A DNA stretch of 64,000 nucleotides from Bradyrhizobium embrapense (GCF_001189235.2 NZ_LFIP02000010.1:87111-151110); one strand, 5' to 3'. Shown: positions 25,948 to 35,353, counted from the first letter of the stretch. Notes: generated by a model not told the origin, from the sequence alone. Numbers and translations are program-made.

Positions 25948-26829
25948 ATGCCGGAATTACCCGAAGTCGAGACCGTCCGCCGCGGCCTGCAGCCGGCCAT
26001 GGAAGGCTCCAAAATCCTCAAGGCCGAGGCCCGCCGCAAGGATTTGCGGTTTCCGTTTCAAAAAGACTTTATCGCCCGGCTCGAGGGCCAGACCATCACC
26101 GGGCTCGGCCGCCGTGCCAAATATCTGATGGCGGACCTGAACTCCGGCGACGTGCTGCTGATGCATCTGGGCATGTCGGGCTCGTTTCGGGTGCTCAAGG
26201 ACGAAGACGGTGCGACGCCGGGGCAATTCCACCATCCGCGCAGTGATGACCGCGCGCATGATCACGTCGTGTTCCACATGTCGTCGGGCGCGGCGGTCGT
26301 GTTCAACGATCCGAGGCGCTTCGGTTACATGAAGATCATTGCCCGCAACGCGATCGAGGATGAGCCGCTGCTGAAGGGGCTCGGACCTGAGCCGCTCGGC
26401 AACGAATTCGACGCCGCGATGCTGGCGCGCTCCTGCCACAACAAGAAGACCAGCCTGAAGGCCGCGCTGCTCGATCAGCGCGTGGTGGCGGGACTTGGCA
26501 ACATCTACGTCTGCGAGGCGCTGTTTCGCTCGCATCTGTCGCCGCGGCGATTGGCCGCGACGCTGGCGACGAAGAAAGCCGAGCCGACCGACCACGCCAA
26601 ACGGCTGGTCGATGCGATCCATTCGGTGCTCAACCAGGCGATCAAGGCCGGCGGTTCCTCGATCAGCGACCATCGCTTGACCAACGGCGACCTCGGCTAC
26701 TTCCAGCATTCATTCCAGGTCTACGACCGTGAGGGCGAGACCTGCCGCACCTCGGGCTGCGAGGGCATCGTCCGGCGCTTCACCCAGAACGGCCGTTCCA
26801 CGTTCTGGTGCCCGAAGTGCCAGAAGTAA
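25948..26829 (+). CDS. mutM: Formamidopyrimidine-DNA glycosylase
   Basis: Excises 8-oxoguanine and formamidopyrimidines and cleaves the abasic site. The catalytic residue is Pro2 followed by Glu3, so the second ATG at 25948 ([10 protein letters not shown]) must be the real start rather than 25939; AAAGGTG lies about 10 nt upstream. The 293-residue protein has the conserved Lys in [15 protein letters not shown] and a C-terminal zinc finger, CRTSGC...CPKC, with CX4C spacing instead of the CX2C of E. coli. ubiE diverges upstream; an acetyltransferase begins 1 nt after the stop. Confidence 0.97.
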   Translation: MPELPEVETVRRGLQPAMEGSKILKAEARRKDLRFPFQKDFIARLEGQTITGLGRRAKYLMADLNSGDVLLMHLGMSGSFRVLKDEDGATPGQFHHPRSDDRAHDHVVFHMSSGAAVVFNDPRRFGYMKIIARNAIEDEPLLKGLGPEPLGNEFDAAMLARSCHNKKTSLKAALLDQRVVAGLGNIYVCEALFRSHLSPRRLAATLATKKAEPTDHAKRLVDAIHSVLNQAIKAGGSSISDHRLTNGDLGYFQHSFQVYDREGETCRTSGCEGIVRRFTQNGRSTFWCPKCQK

Positions 26830-26830
26830 C

Positions 26831-27394
26831 ATGTTCGAGACACCGCGCATCGAGACGCGGAGGCTGATCCTGCGGCCGCTTGCGCTGTCGGATGCCGCGG
26901 CGATCCAGCATCACTTCAACAATTGGAACGTGATCAGGACCCTCGCCACGGTGGTGCCGTGGCCCTATCCCGACGACGGCGCGGAGAGCTTCATCAAGCG
27001 CGAGCTGCACAAGATCGCGGCCGGCGAGGAAAGCTATCAATGGGTGCTGGTGTTGCGCGACGGTGACGGCGAGGCGATCGGCAGCATCAATTTCCGGCCG
27101 CGCGCCGACGGCCGCAAGGGCAATCGCGGCTTCTGGCTTGCAGAGCCTTTCTGGAATCAGGGCTTGATGACCGAGGCGATCGCCGCGGTGAATGATTTCG
27201 CCTTCCTGACGCTCGGCCTCGATCACTTCCATGTCTGCAATGCGCAGTCCAACGTCGCCTCGCGCAGGGTCAAGCAGAAGACCGGCGCCGAATTCGTCGG
27301 CCTCGTCGAGCTTCCGCACCACAATGGCGAGTCCCGGGCGGAGAAGTGGAAGGTTACGCGCGAGACCTGGCTGCGCGATCGACCGACGGCTTGA
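26831..27394 (+). CDS. GNAT family N-acetyltransferase (RimJ/RimL-like)
   Basis: A 187-residue acetyltransferase with the RimJ-like opening ETRRLILRPLALSDAAAI and the acetyl-CoA-binding segment around GNRGFWLAEPFWNQGLMTEA, then VASRRVKQKTGAEFVG. This group acetylates N-termini of ribosomal proteins or small molecules; the substrate here is unknown. It starts 1 nt after the mutM stop, so it is co-transcribed with mutM. Confidence 0.88.
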   Translation: MFETPRIETRRLILRPLALSDAAAIQHHFNNWNVIRTLATVVPWPYPDDGAESFIKRELHKIAAGEESYQWVLVLRDGDGEAIGSINFRPRADGRKGNRGFWLAEPFWNQGLMTEAIAAVNDFAFLTLGLDHFHVCNAQSNVASRRVKQKTGAEFVGLVELPHHNGESRAEKWKVTRETWLRDRPTA

Positions 27395-27452
27395 CCGCGC
27401 CGGCGGGGCCGGAGAACATGGCGCCGATCGCTCCCCAAAAAACGAGAACACA

Positions 27453-29138
27453 ATGGCGATGAACGGCAATTGGCGCGATCGCGCCGCGACGAGCTTTCAG
27501 TGCGAGAAGCAGCCAGCTACCTCTAGCCGCGGCATGGTGGTGAGCAATCATCCGCTGGCATCGAGCGCCGGCGCCGAGATGCTGGCCGCCGGCGGCAATG
27601 CGATCGATGCAGCGATCGCGACGCTGTTCACGCTGACGGTGGTCGAGCCGATGATGGTCGGCATCATCGGCGGCGGCATGGCGCATATCCGCCTCGCCGA
27701 CGGCAGCCATCGCTTCATCGACGGCCAGAGCACGGTGCCGAAGGCGGTGCGGCCGGATACGTACATATCGAAGCCCGGCTCGGCGCATGACGTGTTCGAT
27801 ACCGTCGGCAACGAGAATTTGAACGGGCCGAAGGCGGTCGCGGTGCCGGGCTCGCTGAAGGCGTGGTGCGAAACGCTGCGCCGCTTCGGCACCATGAGCC
27901 TCGCCGACGTGATGCAGCCCGCGATCAAGCACGCCGCGCGCGGCTACGCGGCGACGCCTTACTTGCATGAATGCATCACCGACGGCGCTGAGGAGATGCT
28001 GAAGGACAAGCCGATTGCGGCGATCTATCTGCCTGGCGGCACCCCGCTGAAGCCGGGCGAGCGGGTGGTGCAGGCCGAATATGCCGAGACGCTGAGATAC
28101 ATCGCCGACCATGGCGACAACGCGCTCTATCAGGGACCGCTCGGCGACATCCTGGTCGACTACATGACGAAGCACGGCGGCTTCATCGCGCAGGAGGATC
28201 TTGCGACCTACAAGACCGTCGAGCGGCAGCCGATCCGCTGTGACTACCGCGGCTGGGAAATCCTCGGGCCGCCGCCGCCTGCAGCGTCGGGCGTGCACAT
28301 CACGCAGATGCTCAACATCCTCGAAGGCTATGACATCGCAGGCCTCGGCTTCGGCACGACCGAGACGATCCATTATCTTGCCGAGGTGCTGAAGATCGCC
28401 TTTGCCGACCGCGAAGCTGCGAGCGGCGACCCCGCCTATATCAACGTGCCGGTGGAGCGGCTCACCTCCAAGGCCTATGCCGAGGAGCGCCGCCGCGCCA
28501 TCGATCCCGACCGCGCGCAGGCGTGGGGCGCCGGCGTCAGCCAGCTCGAAAGCGCGCACACCACGCACATGACTGCGGCGGATGCGATGGGCAACGTGGT
28601 CGCGACCACCCAGACCATCAACAATCTGTTCGGCGCCAAGATCCTGATCCCGGGCCTCGGCACCGTGCCGAACAACTACATGAACCTGTTCGATCCGCGG
28701 CCGGGACACGCGCTGTCGCTGGCCGCAGGCAAGCGCGTCACCACCTCGATGTCGCCGATGATGGCGCTGCGCGACGGCAAACTGGTTTATGCGCTCGGCC
28801 TGCCCGGCGGAAAGCGCATCTTCCCGAGCGCGATGCAGGCGCTGATCAATCTGATCGATCACGGCATGGAGCTGCAGGAAGCGGTCGAGGCGCCGCGAGT
28901 GTGGACCGAGGGCAATGCGCTGGAGGTCGAGCAGGCGGTGCCGGAGAACATTCGAACCGCGCTGTCGGCGAAAGGCCACAAGGTACAGGTGGTGCCGACG
29001 GTCGCCGGCGGCATGAACGCGATCCAGTTCCATGGTGACGGTACGATGTCGGGCGCGGCCTGTTGGCGCGCCGACGGCACGCCGGTCGGCATCGCCGGCG
29101 GTCTCGCTCGTGCCGGGGTGCGGTTTGCGTTGAGGTGA
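27453..29138 (+). CDS. Gamma-glutamyltransferase family protein, no signal peptide
   Basis: An Ntn-hydrolase of the gamma-glutamyltranspeptidase family, 561 residues, expected to self-cleave before a Thr in SAHTTHMTAADAMGNVV (about residue 370) and to act on gamma-glutamyl compounds such as glutathione. Other blocks: SSAGAEMLAAGGNAIDAAIA, GIIGGGMAHIRL, VPGSLKAWCETL, PPPPAASGVHITQML and TSMSPMMALRDGKLVYALGLPGG. Classical GGTs are periplasmic, but the N-terminus (MAMNGNWRDRAATSF) shows no signal peptide, so it is probably cytoplasmic. It follows the acetyltransferase by 58 nt. Confidence 0.9.
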   Translation: MAMNGNWRDRAATSFQCEKQPATSSRGMVVSNHPLASSAGAEMLAAGGNAIDAAIATLFTLTVVEPMMVGIIGGGMAHIRLADGSHRFIDGQSTVPKAVRPDTYISKPGSAHDVFDTVGNENLNGPKAVAVPGSLKAWCETLRRFGTMSLADVMQPAIKHAARGYAATPYLHECITDGAEEMLKDKPIAAIYLPGGTPLKPGERVVQAEYAETLRYIADHGDNALYQGPLGDILVDYMTKHGGFIAQEDLATYKTVERQPIRCDYRGWEILGPPPPAASGVHITQMLNILEGYDIAGLGFGTTETIHYLAEVLKIAFADREAASGDPAYINVPVERLTSKAYAEERRRAIDPDRAQAWGAGVSQLESAHTTHMTAADAMGNVVATTQTINNLFGAKILIPGLGTVPNNYMNLFDPRPGHALSLAAGKRVTTSMSPMMALRDGKLVYALGLPGGKRIFPSAMQALINLIDHGMELQEAVEAPRVWTEGNALEVEQAVPENIRTALSAKGHKVQVVPTVAGGMNAIQFHGDGTMSGAACWRADGTPVGIAGGLARAGVRFALR

Positions 29139-29156
29139 GGTGGTCAGGCTCCCTAT

Positions 29157-29170
29157 CCCCGCAAGCGGGG
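29157..29170. repeat. Short degenerate CCCC/GGGG hairpin repeat
   Basis: CCCCGC-AA-GCGGGG between the convergent GGT and protease-like genes. The flanks (TCCCTA before, CGAGGTGAAC after) resemble a decayed copy of the CACCTCTCCCC...GGGGAGAGGTG hairpins at 15839 and 31592. It may act as a bidirectional terminator. Confidence 0.5.
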
Positions 29171-29180
29171 CGAGGTGAAC

Positions 29181-30539
29181 TTACTTCCTGACGCAGATGA
29201 CGCGGACCACGGCGGCCTTGGCGTCCGCCGATTCGCCCGACGCGTTGACGCCGTGCGCCTTCAGGAAGTTGCGCACCGTGTCGGCCGGCACCAACGCGGC
29301 TTGCGCCGGCGGCGCGGCGTTTGCGGGGCCTGCAACGATGACCGGCTTGAGCACCGCGATGCCGGCGAACTTGCCGCTGCTGTCGAGTGCCGCCGCGCCG
29401 GAGAACCCGATCGCGGGCGGCGGTGACAGCGCCTGATCGCCGCCGCCGAGTTGCGCTGCAGCGGCCTTGACGCTGCTCGCGGCCGCACCGCCGCCCTGGT
29501 TCTGCGGATCGGCGATGCCGGTGACGTCGAGCGCGGTCTGCGTCGCCTGGCCCGCGATGTTGAGCGGCTTCAGTCCGCGTGCGCCATAGATGCGCAGCAA
29601 AGCGAGGTCGTGCTCCTTGTCGGCGGCGACCCGATCGGCATTGCCGTAGCCCGGGATCGTCAGCGCGATGCAGTCGTCAGTCGCGATGCGATCGGTGATG
29701 ATTGCGCCATCGTCGCTGACCACGACGCCGGTGGCATATTCGACGGTCTTGCGCGGCGGCGGGCCGGCCTGCACGCCGGACGGAAATGCGTTGAAGGCGC
29801 TCGACATCGCGATCACCACCGGCTCGACCGTGGTCTGCATCGCCTGATCGTAGAGGATGGTGAGGATGCGGACCTCATCGCCCTTCAGGGTGCCGCGCAG
29901 ATAGAACTTCTTCAGCCCCTGCATGCCCGACAGCACGAAGAAGTCCGGCTTCACCACGGTGTAGTCGATGGTGCGGCCGGCCGGCTCCCTCTTTTCCTGC
30001 TCGGCGAGCTTCACTGTGGTCGGGCTCGCCTCCTTGCGCCGGGTCAGCAGCACCTGGACAGTGCCGGTTGGCGAGGTCCATCTGGCGCCGGAGGCGTCGC
30101 TGGTGAGCTGCGGCACCAGTTTGGTGGGAATGCCGAGCCGCGCCCCGGTGGCGGGTTCGGTGACGATCCGCCAGCCGACGCTCTCCTGTTTGCGCCGCGC
30201 GGTGTCGGCGAGCACGCCGCGCTCCTGCGGATTCAGCACGCCGGTCGGCTTGCCGCCGCGGTTCTTCTGGAATTCCTTGATCGCATTGACCATGCGTTCG
30301 CTGACGTCGCCGGTAATCGCGCCGTTATATTCGCCGACCCAGGCGAGGTCGGATTGCAGCGCCAGCCGCTCGGCCTGCGCCATCGCATTGGCGGTATCCT
30401 CCGGCTTCTGCAAGGCGGGGCGAACCGGCACGGTCGTGACGGTCTTCGGCTTGGCCCCGGCCGTCGTCGGCGGCGTCAACTGGGCGTGCGCAGCGCTCAT
30501 GGCTGCGACCATCAATGTTGCCGAAAGCACCAATCTCAT
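29181..30539 (-). CDS. Secreted peptidoglycan-binding / trypsin-like protein, probably catalytically dead
   Basis: A 452-residue exported protein. Residues 1-20 (MRLVLSATLMVAAMSAAHAQ) form a signal peptide. Residues 45-100 resemble a PG_binding_1 domain (MVNAIKEFQKNRGGKPTGVL). From about 280 there is a chymotrypsin-fold domain: ATGVVVSDDGAIITDR, DLALLRI (Asp) and IGFSGAAALDSSGKFAGIAVL (Ser). The segment that should carry the catalytic His (usually TNxHV) reads TDRIATDDC, without His, and GNSGGP is changed to GFSGAA, so it is likely a pseudo-protease. A Pro/Ala-rich stretch precedes the C-terminus. Start chosen for the signal peptide; a frame extending to 30611 lacks it. Confidence 0.75.
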   Translation of the reverse strand: MRLVLSATLMVAAMSAAHAQLTPPTTAGAKPKTVTTVPVRPALQKPEDTANAMAQAERLALQSDLAWVGEYNGAITGDVSERMVNAIKEFQKNRGGKPTGVLNPQERGVLADTARRKQESVGWRIVTEPATGARLGIPTKLVPQLTSDASGARWTSPTGTVQVLLTRRKEASPTTVKLAEQEKREPAGRTIDYTVVKPDFFVLSGMQGLKKFYLRGTLKGDEVRILTILYDQAMQTTVEPVVIAMSSAFNAFPSGVQAGPPPRKTVEYATGVVVSDDGAIITDRIATDDCIALTIPGYGNADRVAADKEHDLALLRIYGARGLKPLNIAGQATQTALDVTGIADPQNQGGGAAASSVKAAAAQLGGGDQALSPPPAIGFSGAAALDSSGKFAGIAVLKPVIVAGPANAAPPAQAALVPADTVRNFLKAHGVNASGESADAKAAVVRVICVRK

Positions 30540-30635
30540 GACAAATCCGGGGGAAATGACTGATACTATTGACGTCCACGCAATTAAGCACATCTGCTTG
30601 GTCGGCAACAACCGCGCTCCGGTTCAGGCTTCACC

Positions 30636-30734
30636 CCTCATCCTGAGGAGCGGCGAGAGCCGCGTCTCGAAGGATGAGGCCCCTGGGCGGGCCACATGGT
30701 TCGAGACGGCGCTGCGCGCCTCCTCACCATGAGG
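30636..30734. repeat. CCTCATCCTGAGGAGC-type palindromic repeat
   Basis: Two imperfect inverted arms: CCTCATCCTGAGGAGC near the left edge and CTCCTCACCATGAGG near the right edge, with TCTCGAA...TTCGAGA inside. A frequent bradyrhizobial intergenic repeat. It fills most of the 217-bp gap between the protease-like gene and moeB. Confidence 0.8.
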
Positions 30735-30756
30735 TTCAAGAGGACAGTACGAGACA

Positions 30757-31557
30757 ATGCTGAGTGCCGACGAACTTGAACGCTATGCCCGCCACATCGT
30801 GCTGCGCGAGGTGGGCGGCCCCGGCCAGAATGCGCTGAAGAAAGCGTCGGTGCTGGTGATCGGCGCCGGCGGTCTCGGCGCGCCGGTGCTGATGTATCTG
30901 GCCGCCGCCGGGGTCGGCCGGCTCGGCGTGATCGATGACGACATCGTCTCGCTCTCCAATCTGCAGCGCCAGATCATCCATACGACATCGGACATCGGCA
31001 AGCGCAAGGTCGACAGCGCGGCGGCGCAGATCCATGCGCTCAATCCGCATGTGAAATTCGAAGCGCATCCGGTGCGGCTGACCGCCGACAATGCGATGGC
31101 GCTGATCGCAAATTACGATCTCGTGCTCGACGGCTCCGATAATTTCGAGACCCGCTATCTGGTCGCCGATGCCTGCTTCCTCGCGAAGCGGCCGCTGATC
31201 ACGGCGGCGCTGGGGCAGTTCGACGGTTCGCTGACCACGATCCGCGCACACGAGAAGAATGCAGACGGCATGTTCAACCCCACCTATCGCTGCCTGTTCC
31301 CGGAAGCGCCGCCGCCGGGCACGGTGCCGGCCTGCGCCGAGGCCGGCGTGATGGGCGCACTCGCCGGCCTCATGGGATCGATGATGGCACTGGAGGCGAT
31401 CCGCGAGATCGTCGGCTTCGGCGAGGGCCTGGTCGGCCGCCTCCTGATGGTGGATGCGCGCGCGATGCGGTTCGAAACCCTGCGCTACGCGCGCGATCCG
31501 CAGAACCCGCTCAACGGCGATGCGCCAGGCATCACCGACCTGAGCGGGCATCTCTGA
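30757..31557 (+). CDS. moeB: MoeB/ThiF/HesA family adenylyltransferase
   Basis: E1-like enzyme that adenylates the C-terminal Gly-Gly of a sulfur-carrier protein (MoaD for molybdopterin or ThiS for thiamine), 266 residues. Visible are ELERYARHIVLREVGGPGQ, the nucleotide loop VIGAGGLGAPV, LSNLQRQIIH, DGSDNFETRYLV and the C-terminal CAEAGVMGALAGLMG with its conserved Cys. The zinc-binding CxxC pairs of E. coli MoeB are absent: the first is reduced to TYRC and no second pair occurs. MoeB versus ThiF cannot be decided from context. Starts 23 nt after a repeat. Confidence 0.85.
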   Translation: MLSADELERYARHIVLREVGGPGQNALKKASVLVIGAGGLGAPVLMYLAAAGVGRLGVIDDDIVSLSNLQRQIIHTTSDIGKRKVDSAAAQIHALNPHVKFEAHPVRLTADNAMALIANYDLVLDGSDNFETRYLVADACFLAKRPLITAALGQFDGSLTTIRAHEKNADGMFNPTYRCLFPEAPPPGTVPACAEAGVMGALAGLMGSMMALEAIREIVGFGEGLVGRLLMVDARAMRFETLRYARDPQNPLNGDAPGITDLSGHL

Positions 31558-31566
31558 GCCAATTGG

Positions 31567-31655
31567 GTTGAATCAGCTTACCGCGATGTCGGTCCACCTC
31601 TCCCCACCGGGGAGAGGTGAACCTTCGATGCCTCCCTAGCTCAACTTGATCTCAT
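31567..31655 (+). repeat. Dispersed repeat, copy 2 (with 15811-15896)
   Basis: Alignable with 15811-15896 along its whole length, same orientation, with central hairpin CACCTCTCCCC-ACC-GGGGAGAGGTG (31592-31616). Like copy 1 it lies between convergent genes (moeB and the aldo-keto reductase). Confidence 0.8.
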
Positions 31656-31661
31656 CATTTT

Positions 31662-32669
31662 TCAGAACGCGGTCGCGGGCTTCTCGCTGTCCATGTGCCG
31701 CAGGTGCTCTTCCGGATAGCGGCCGCCGGCCGCAGCACCAGGCGGAAATGCTTCGGCGAGCACGGCAAGATGCGCCGCGGTCAATCTCACATCGAGCGCG
31801 CCGAGCGCCTCGGTCAACCGCTCGCGCCGCCGCGCGCCGACCAGCGGCACGATGTCCTTGCCTTGCGCTGCGACCCAGGCAATCGCGACCTGCGCCGGAG
31901 AGGCGCCGATCTCGCCGGCGATGCCGCGCAGCCGCTCGGCGAGCGCGAGGTTGGTGTCGATGTTGCCGGCCTGGAAGCGCGGGCTCATCAGGCGGAAATC
32001 CTTTTCGCCTGCCTGGTTCTTCGACCAGTGCCCGCTGATCAGTCCGCGTGCCAGCACGCCATAGGCGGTGACGCCGATGCCGAGCTCGCGGCAGGTCTTC
32101 AGGATGTCGGTCTCGATGCCGCGCGAGATCAGCGAGTATTCGATCTGCAGATCGGCGATCGGATGCACCTTGTGGGCGCGGCGGATGGTGTCGGAGCCGA
32201 CCTCCGACAGACCGATGTGCCTGATCCAGCCGGCCTTGATCATGTCGGCCATCGCGCCGATCGTGTCCTCGATCGGCACATTGGGATCGAGCCGCGCCGG
32301 CCGATAGATATCGATGTGGTCGACGCCGAGCCGCTGCAGCGAATAGGCGACGAAATTCTTCACGGCATTGGGCCGGCAGTCATAGCCGAGGAAGCCGTAG
32401 TTGCGATCGCGCAGCGCGCCGAACTTGACGCTGATCACGAGATTGTCGCGGCTCCTGCTCTTCAGCGCCTCGCCGATCAGCATCTCGTTGTGACCCATGC
32501 CGTAGAAGTCGCCGGTGTCGAGCAACGTGATGCCGGCCTCGAGCGCGGCATGGATGGTGGCGATGCTCTCGCTGCGGTCGGTCGGGCCGTAGAAGTCGGA
32601 CATACCCATGCAGCCGAGGCCGATCAGCGAAACGGTGGGGCCGGTGGAACCGAGTTTGCGTGCGTCCAT
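31662..32669 (-). CDS. Aldo/keto reductase
   Basis: A 335-residue TIM-barrel NADPH-dependent oxidoreductase. Motifs: [26 protein letters not shown] (catalytic Asp and Tyr), ISVKFG (catalytic Lys) and the cofactor-binding C-terminus [20 protein letters not shown]. The usual catalytic His position (YQHRVDP in relatives) reads YRPARLDP, so one tetrad residue is replaced. ATG 32669 fits the family start [11 protein letters not shown] LysR gene diverges across 121 bp with a clear operator-like inverted repeat, suggesting it controls this gene. Substrate unknown. Confidence 0.9.
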   Translation of the reverse strand: MDARKLGSTGPTVSLIGLGCMGMSDFYGPTDRSESIATIHAALEAGITLLDTGDFYGMGHNEMLIGEALKSRSRDNLVISVKFGALRDRNYGFLGYDCRPNAVKNFVAYSLQRLGVDHIDIYRPARLDPNVPIEDTIGAMADMIKAGWIRHIGLSEVGSDTIRRAHKVHPIADLQIEYSLISRGIETDILKTCRELGIGVTAYGVLARGLISGHWSKNQAGEKDFRLMSPRFQAGNIDTNLALAERLRGIAGEIGASPAQVAIAWVAAQGKDIVPLVGARRRERLTEALGALDVRLTAAHLAVLAEAFPPGAAAGGRYPEEHLRHMDSEKPATAF

Positions 32670-32771
32670 GGTGGTGTTCCCAAAGTTGTGCAGCGGATGA
32701 TCCGCCGGCAGATGACGCCGCCGATATGGGCCGATCCGGCTTCCGCGATAAGCTGGACAATCCCGAATGGG

Positions 32772-32791
32772 TTGTTCACTATATCGAACAA
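32772..32791. promoter_or_regulatory. Inverted repeat at the LysR start, putative operator
   Basis: TTGTTC-N8-GAACAA, perfect arms with centre ACTATATC, overlapping the first base of the LysR ATG (32791) and lying between LysR and the divergent aldo-keto reductase. Likely the LysR auto-regulatory and target site. Confidence 0.6.
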
Positions 32792-33702
32792 TGCAGGATT
32801 TCGACCTTCGCGACCTCGACGCCTTCGTGGCGGTGGCGCGCACCCGCAATTTCAGGCGTGCAGCGCTGGAGAGCCGCGTCTCGGTCTCGAGCCTCAGCCA
32901 GCGGCTGCGCGACATGGAGGAGCGGCTCGGCGTCCGCCTGATGAACCGCACCACCCGCAGCGTCGCGCTGACCGAGGCCGGCGAGCTGCTGCTCGCCCGC
33001 GTCGCACCGGCGATCGCCAACGTCGCGGACGCGATCACGGAGGTCCGCGGCCTGCGCGCCGAGCCGTCGGGCCGGCTGCGCATCAACGCGCCGCCGCCCG
33101 CGGTCGATCTGGTGCTGGCGCCGATGATCGCGCCGTTCCTCGCCAGATATCCGCAGGTCGATCTCGACGTCGTGGCGGAGAGCGCGTTCGTGGACATCGT
33201 CGCGCAGGGATTTGACGCCGGCGTGCGCTATGGCGAGCATCTCGCGCAGGACATGGTGGCGGTGCCGCTCGGCGCGCCGCAGCGCTACGCGGTGGTGGCG
33301 TCGAGCGATTATGTCGCCAGGCACGGCCGGCCGATGCATCCGAAGGATCTGCTCAAGCACGCCTGCATCCGCACCCGCTTCGGCAGCGGCGCGATCTTTG
33401 ATTGGGAGTTCGAGAAGAACGGCCGCGTCGTGAAGGTCTCGCCACCGGCCAGGCTGATCGCGACCTATCTCGGCCTCGCCTTGCGTGCGGTCCATGACGG
33501 CGTCGGCTACTGGGCGACGTTCGAGGGCTATGTCCGCTATGGCGTGAAGTCCGGCGCGCTGGTCAGCGTGCTCGACGACTGGTGTCCGCCGTTCGACGGA
33601 CCTTTTTTGTACTATCCGAGCCGCCGCCAGCCGCCGCCGGCGCTCGCCGCCTTCGTGGCGTTCGTCGCCGACTGGCGCAAGCAGGCGCGGCGGAAGAGAT
33701 AG
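32791..33702 (+). CDS. LysR-family transcriptional regulator
   Basis: A 303-residue LysR regulator of the CrgA/DmlR-like branch: helix-turn-helix at residues 5-60 ([48 protein letters not shown]), then a ligand domain with [19 protein letters not shown] 32791 is preferred; ATG 32767 is possible but would put the operator inside the coding region. It diverges from the aldo-keto reductase, its probable target. The C-terminus (WRKQARRKR) is basic. Confidence 0.9.
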   Translation: MQDFDLRDLDAFVAVARTRNFRRAALESRVSVSSLSQRLRDMEERLGVRLMNRTTRSVALTEAGELLLARVAPAIANVADAITEVRGLRAEPSGRLRINAPPPAVDLVLAPMIAPFLARYPQVDLDVVAESAFVDIVAQGFDAGVRYGEHLAQDMVAVPLGAPQRYAVVASSDYVARHGRPMHPKDLLKHACIRTRFGSGAIFDWEFEKNGRVVKVSPPARLIATYLGLALRAVHDGVGYWATFEGYVRYGVKSGALVSVLDDWCPPFDGPFLYYPSRRQPPPALAAFVAFVADWRKQARRKR

Positions 33703-33845
33703 GTCGAGCTCTCACCACATCGTCGTCGCTGCTTTCGCAGGGACGGCACCGAGTGCGTGATTGCAGGATGGGCCCCGATCGGCCGCACCGGCTACTGTGC
33801 ATGGGGTTGTTTTCGATATTTTTGGCGGCGCCATCCGGGCTACGG

Positions 33846-33981
33846 TTCTTCTCCTTCCCCCTGTAAGGGGGAAGGCCGGGATGGGGGTCCAGCCGCAGGC
33901 GACACTCCATGCGGACAGAGTGGATCCCCACCCGCTTTGCTCTGGCGAGCAAAGCCACCTCCCCTTTTCAAGGGGAGGTGG
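33846..33981 (+). repeat. Composite repeat, copy A (inverted relative to 62826-62959)
   Basis: About 136 bp: CTTCCCCCTGTAAGGGGGAAG hairpin at the left, a centre with GATGGGGGTCCAGCCGC, then GCTTTGCTCTGGCGAGCAAAGC and a CCACCTCCCC...GGGGAGGTGG hairpin at the right. Alignable end to end with the reverse complement of 62826-62959. It lies between convergent LysR and dehydrogenase genes. Confidence 0.85.
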
Positions 33982-33991
33982 AGCTGCGAAA

Positions 33992-34996
33992 TCACAGCAT
34001 GCTCGGCAGCACGCGATCCGGCGGCTTGTGGGCGTCGAGGAAGGTTCGGATGTTGATGATCACCTTCTCGCCCATCTCGACGCGGCCTTCGATGGTGGCC
34101 GAGCCCATATGCGGCAGCAGCGTCACCTTGCCGGCCCTGGCGAGCCGCACCAGTTTCGGGTTCACCGCAGGCTCGTGCTCATAGACGTCGAGACCGGCGC
34201 CGCCGACATCGCCGGCTTCGATCAGCTTGATCAGGGTGTCCTCGTCGATCACCTCGCCGCGCGCGGTGTTGACGATATAGGCCTCTTTGCGGATCAGCTT
34301 GAGCCGCCGCGCCGAGAGCAGGTGATAGGTCGCCGGCGTATGCGGGCAGTTCACCGAGATGATGTCCATCCGCGCCAGCATCTGGTCGAGACTTTCCCAA
34401 TAGGTCGCCCCGAGCTCTTCGGCGATCATGGGAGCCACCGGGCGTCGGTTGTGATAGTGGATCTGCAGGCCGAAGGCGCGGGCGCGGCGCGCCACGGCCT
34501 GGCCGATGCGGCCCATGCCGATGATGCCGAGGCGCTTGCCGCCGATGCGGTGGCCGAGCATCCAGGTCGGCGACCAGCCCGCCCAGTGCTGCTTGCCTTC
34601 GGTCAGGATCGAGGCGCCCTCGATCAGGCGCCGCGGCACCGCCAGGATCAGCGCCATGGTCATGTCGGCGGTGTCCTCGGTCAGCACCTTCGGGGTGTTG
34701 GTCACCGTGATGCCGCGGGCATGCGCGGCGGTGACGTCGATATTGTCGACGCCGTTGCCGAAATTGGCGATCATCTTCAGCTTGCAGTCGGGCTGATTGA
34801 TCACGTCCTCGCGGATCATGTCGGTGACGGTCGGCACCAGCACGTCGGCGGTCCTCGCCGCCTCGCCGATCTGTTCCGGCGTCATCGGCGTGTCGTCGAG
34901 ATTCAGTCTGGCATCGAACAGCTCGCGCATCCGGGTCTCGATCGAGTCCGGCAGCTTGCGAGTGACGACGACGAGAGGCTTTTTCTTCACCGACAT
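33992..34996 (-). CDS. D-isomer 2-hydroxyacid dehydrogenase (glyoxylate/hydroxypyruvate reductase-like)
   Basis: A 334-residue NAD(P)H-dependent oxidoreductase. The Rossmann loop is LGIIGMGRIGQAVARRA; catalytic Arg is in VNTARGEVIDE, Glu in GLDVYEHEP, and the His in TLLPHMGSAT, followed by GRVEMGEKVI. The NFGNGVDNIDV substrate loop and size fit glyoxylate reductases of the GyaR type, which reduce glyoxylate or hydroxypyruvate. It stands alone; a composite repeat follows its stop by 11 nt. Confidence 0.9.
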   Translation of the reverse strand: MSVKKKPLVVVTRKLPDSIETRMRELFDARLNLDDTPMTPEQIGEAARTADVLVPTVTDMIREDVINQPDCKLKMIANFGNGVDNIDVTAAHARGITVTNTPKVLTEDTADMTMALILAVPRRLIEGASILTEGKQHWAGWSPTWMLGHRIGGKRLGIIGMGRIGQAVARRARAFGLQIHYHNRRPVAPMIAEELGATYWESLDQMLARMDIISVNCPHTPATYHLLSARRLKLIRKEAYIVNTARGEVIDEDTLIKLIEAGDVGGAGLDVYEHEPAVNPKLVRLARAGKVTLLPHMGSATIEGRVEMGEKVIINIRTFLDAHKPPDRVLPSML

Positions 34997-35353
34997 GTCC
35001 TGCTTTCATGAGGCGCGCGGCTCGCCAAAAACCGAGCCGTTGAGGCCTCATTAACCCGGTTGTTCGACACTGCTGATAGCCGCGCTGTCCCGGCGTTTCC
35101 TTCGCGTTTCCTAGGGTTCCCCGATACTTGCCCCGGCTTTCGCAAAGCGGCGATGTCGGGAAATTCGGGTGTTCTGGCTCTCAGGCGTTCCGTCCTCTCT
35201 AGCAGAAGGCCGGGCCAAGACAAGAACCCCTCGGAGCCATACGGGCGGGGAACGAACACCGCTGGCGCAGCGGCCTTCGGGCACGGGTTTGGATTTGGGT
35301 TTGGGTTGCAGCTCGCCGGATGCGGGTTGGACATCTCGGCAGGAGACGAGTGG

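Noticed and set aside
35060-35353. N-terminal extension of the SH3 protein with a Gly-Phe-rich stretch
   Set aside because: The signal peptide and AGGAGA site place the start at 35354. The TTTGGATTTGGGTTTGGG tract upstream is simple repeat DNA in the leader.
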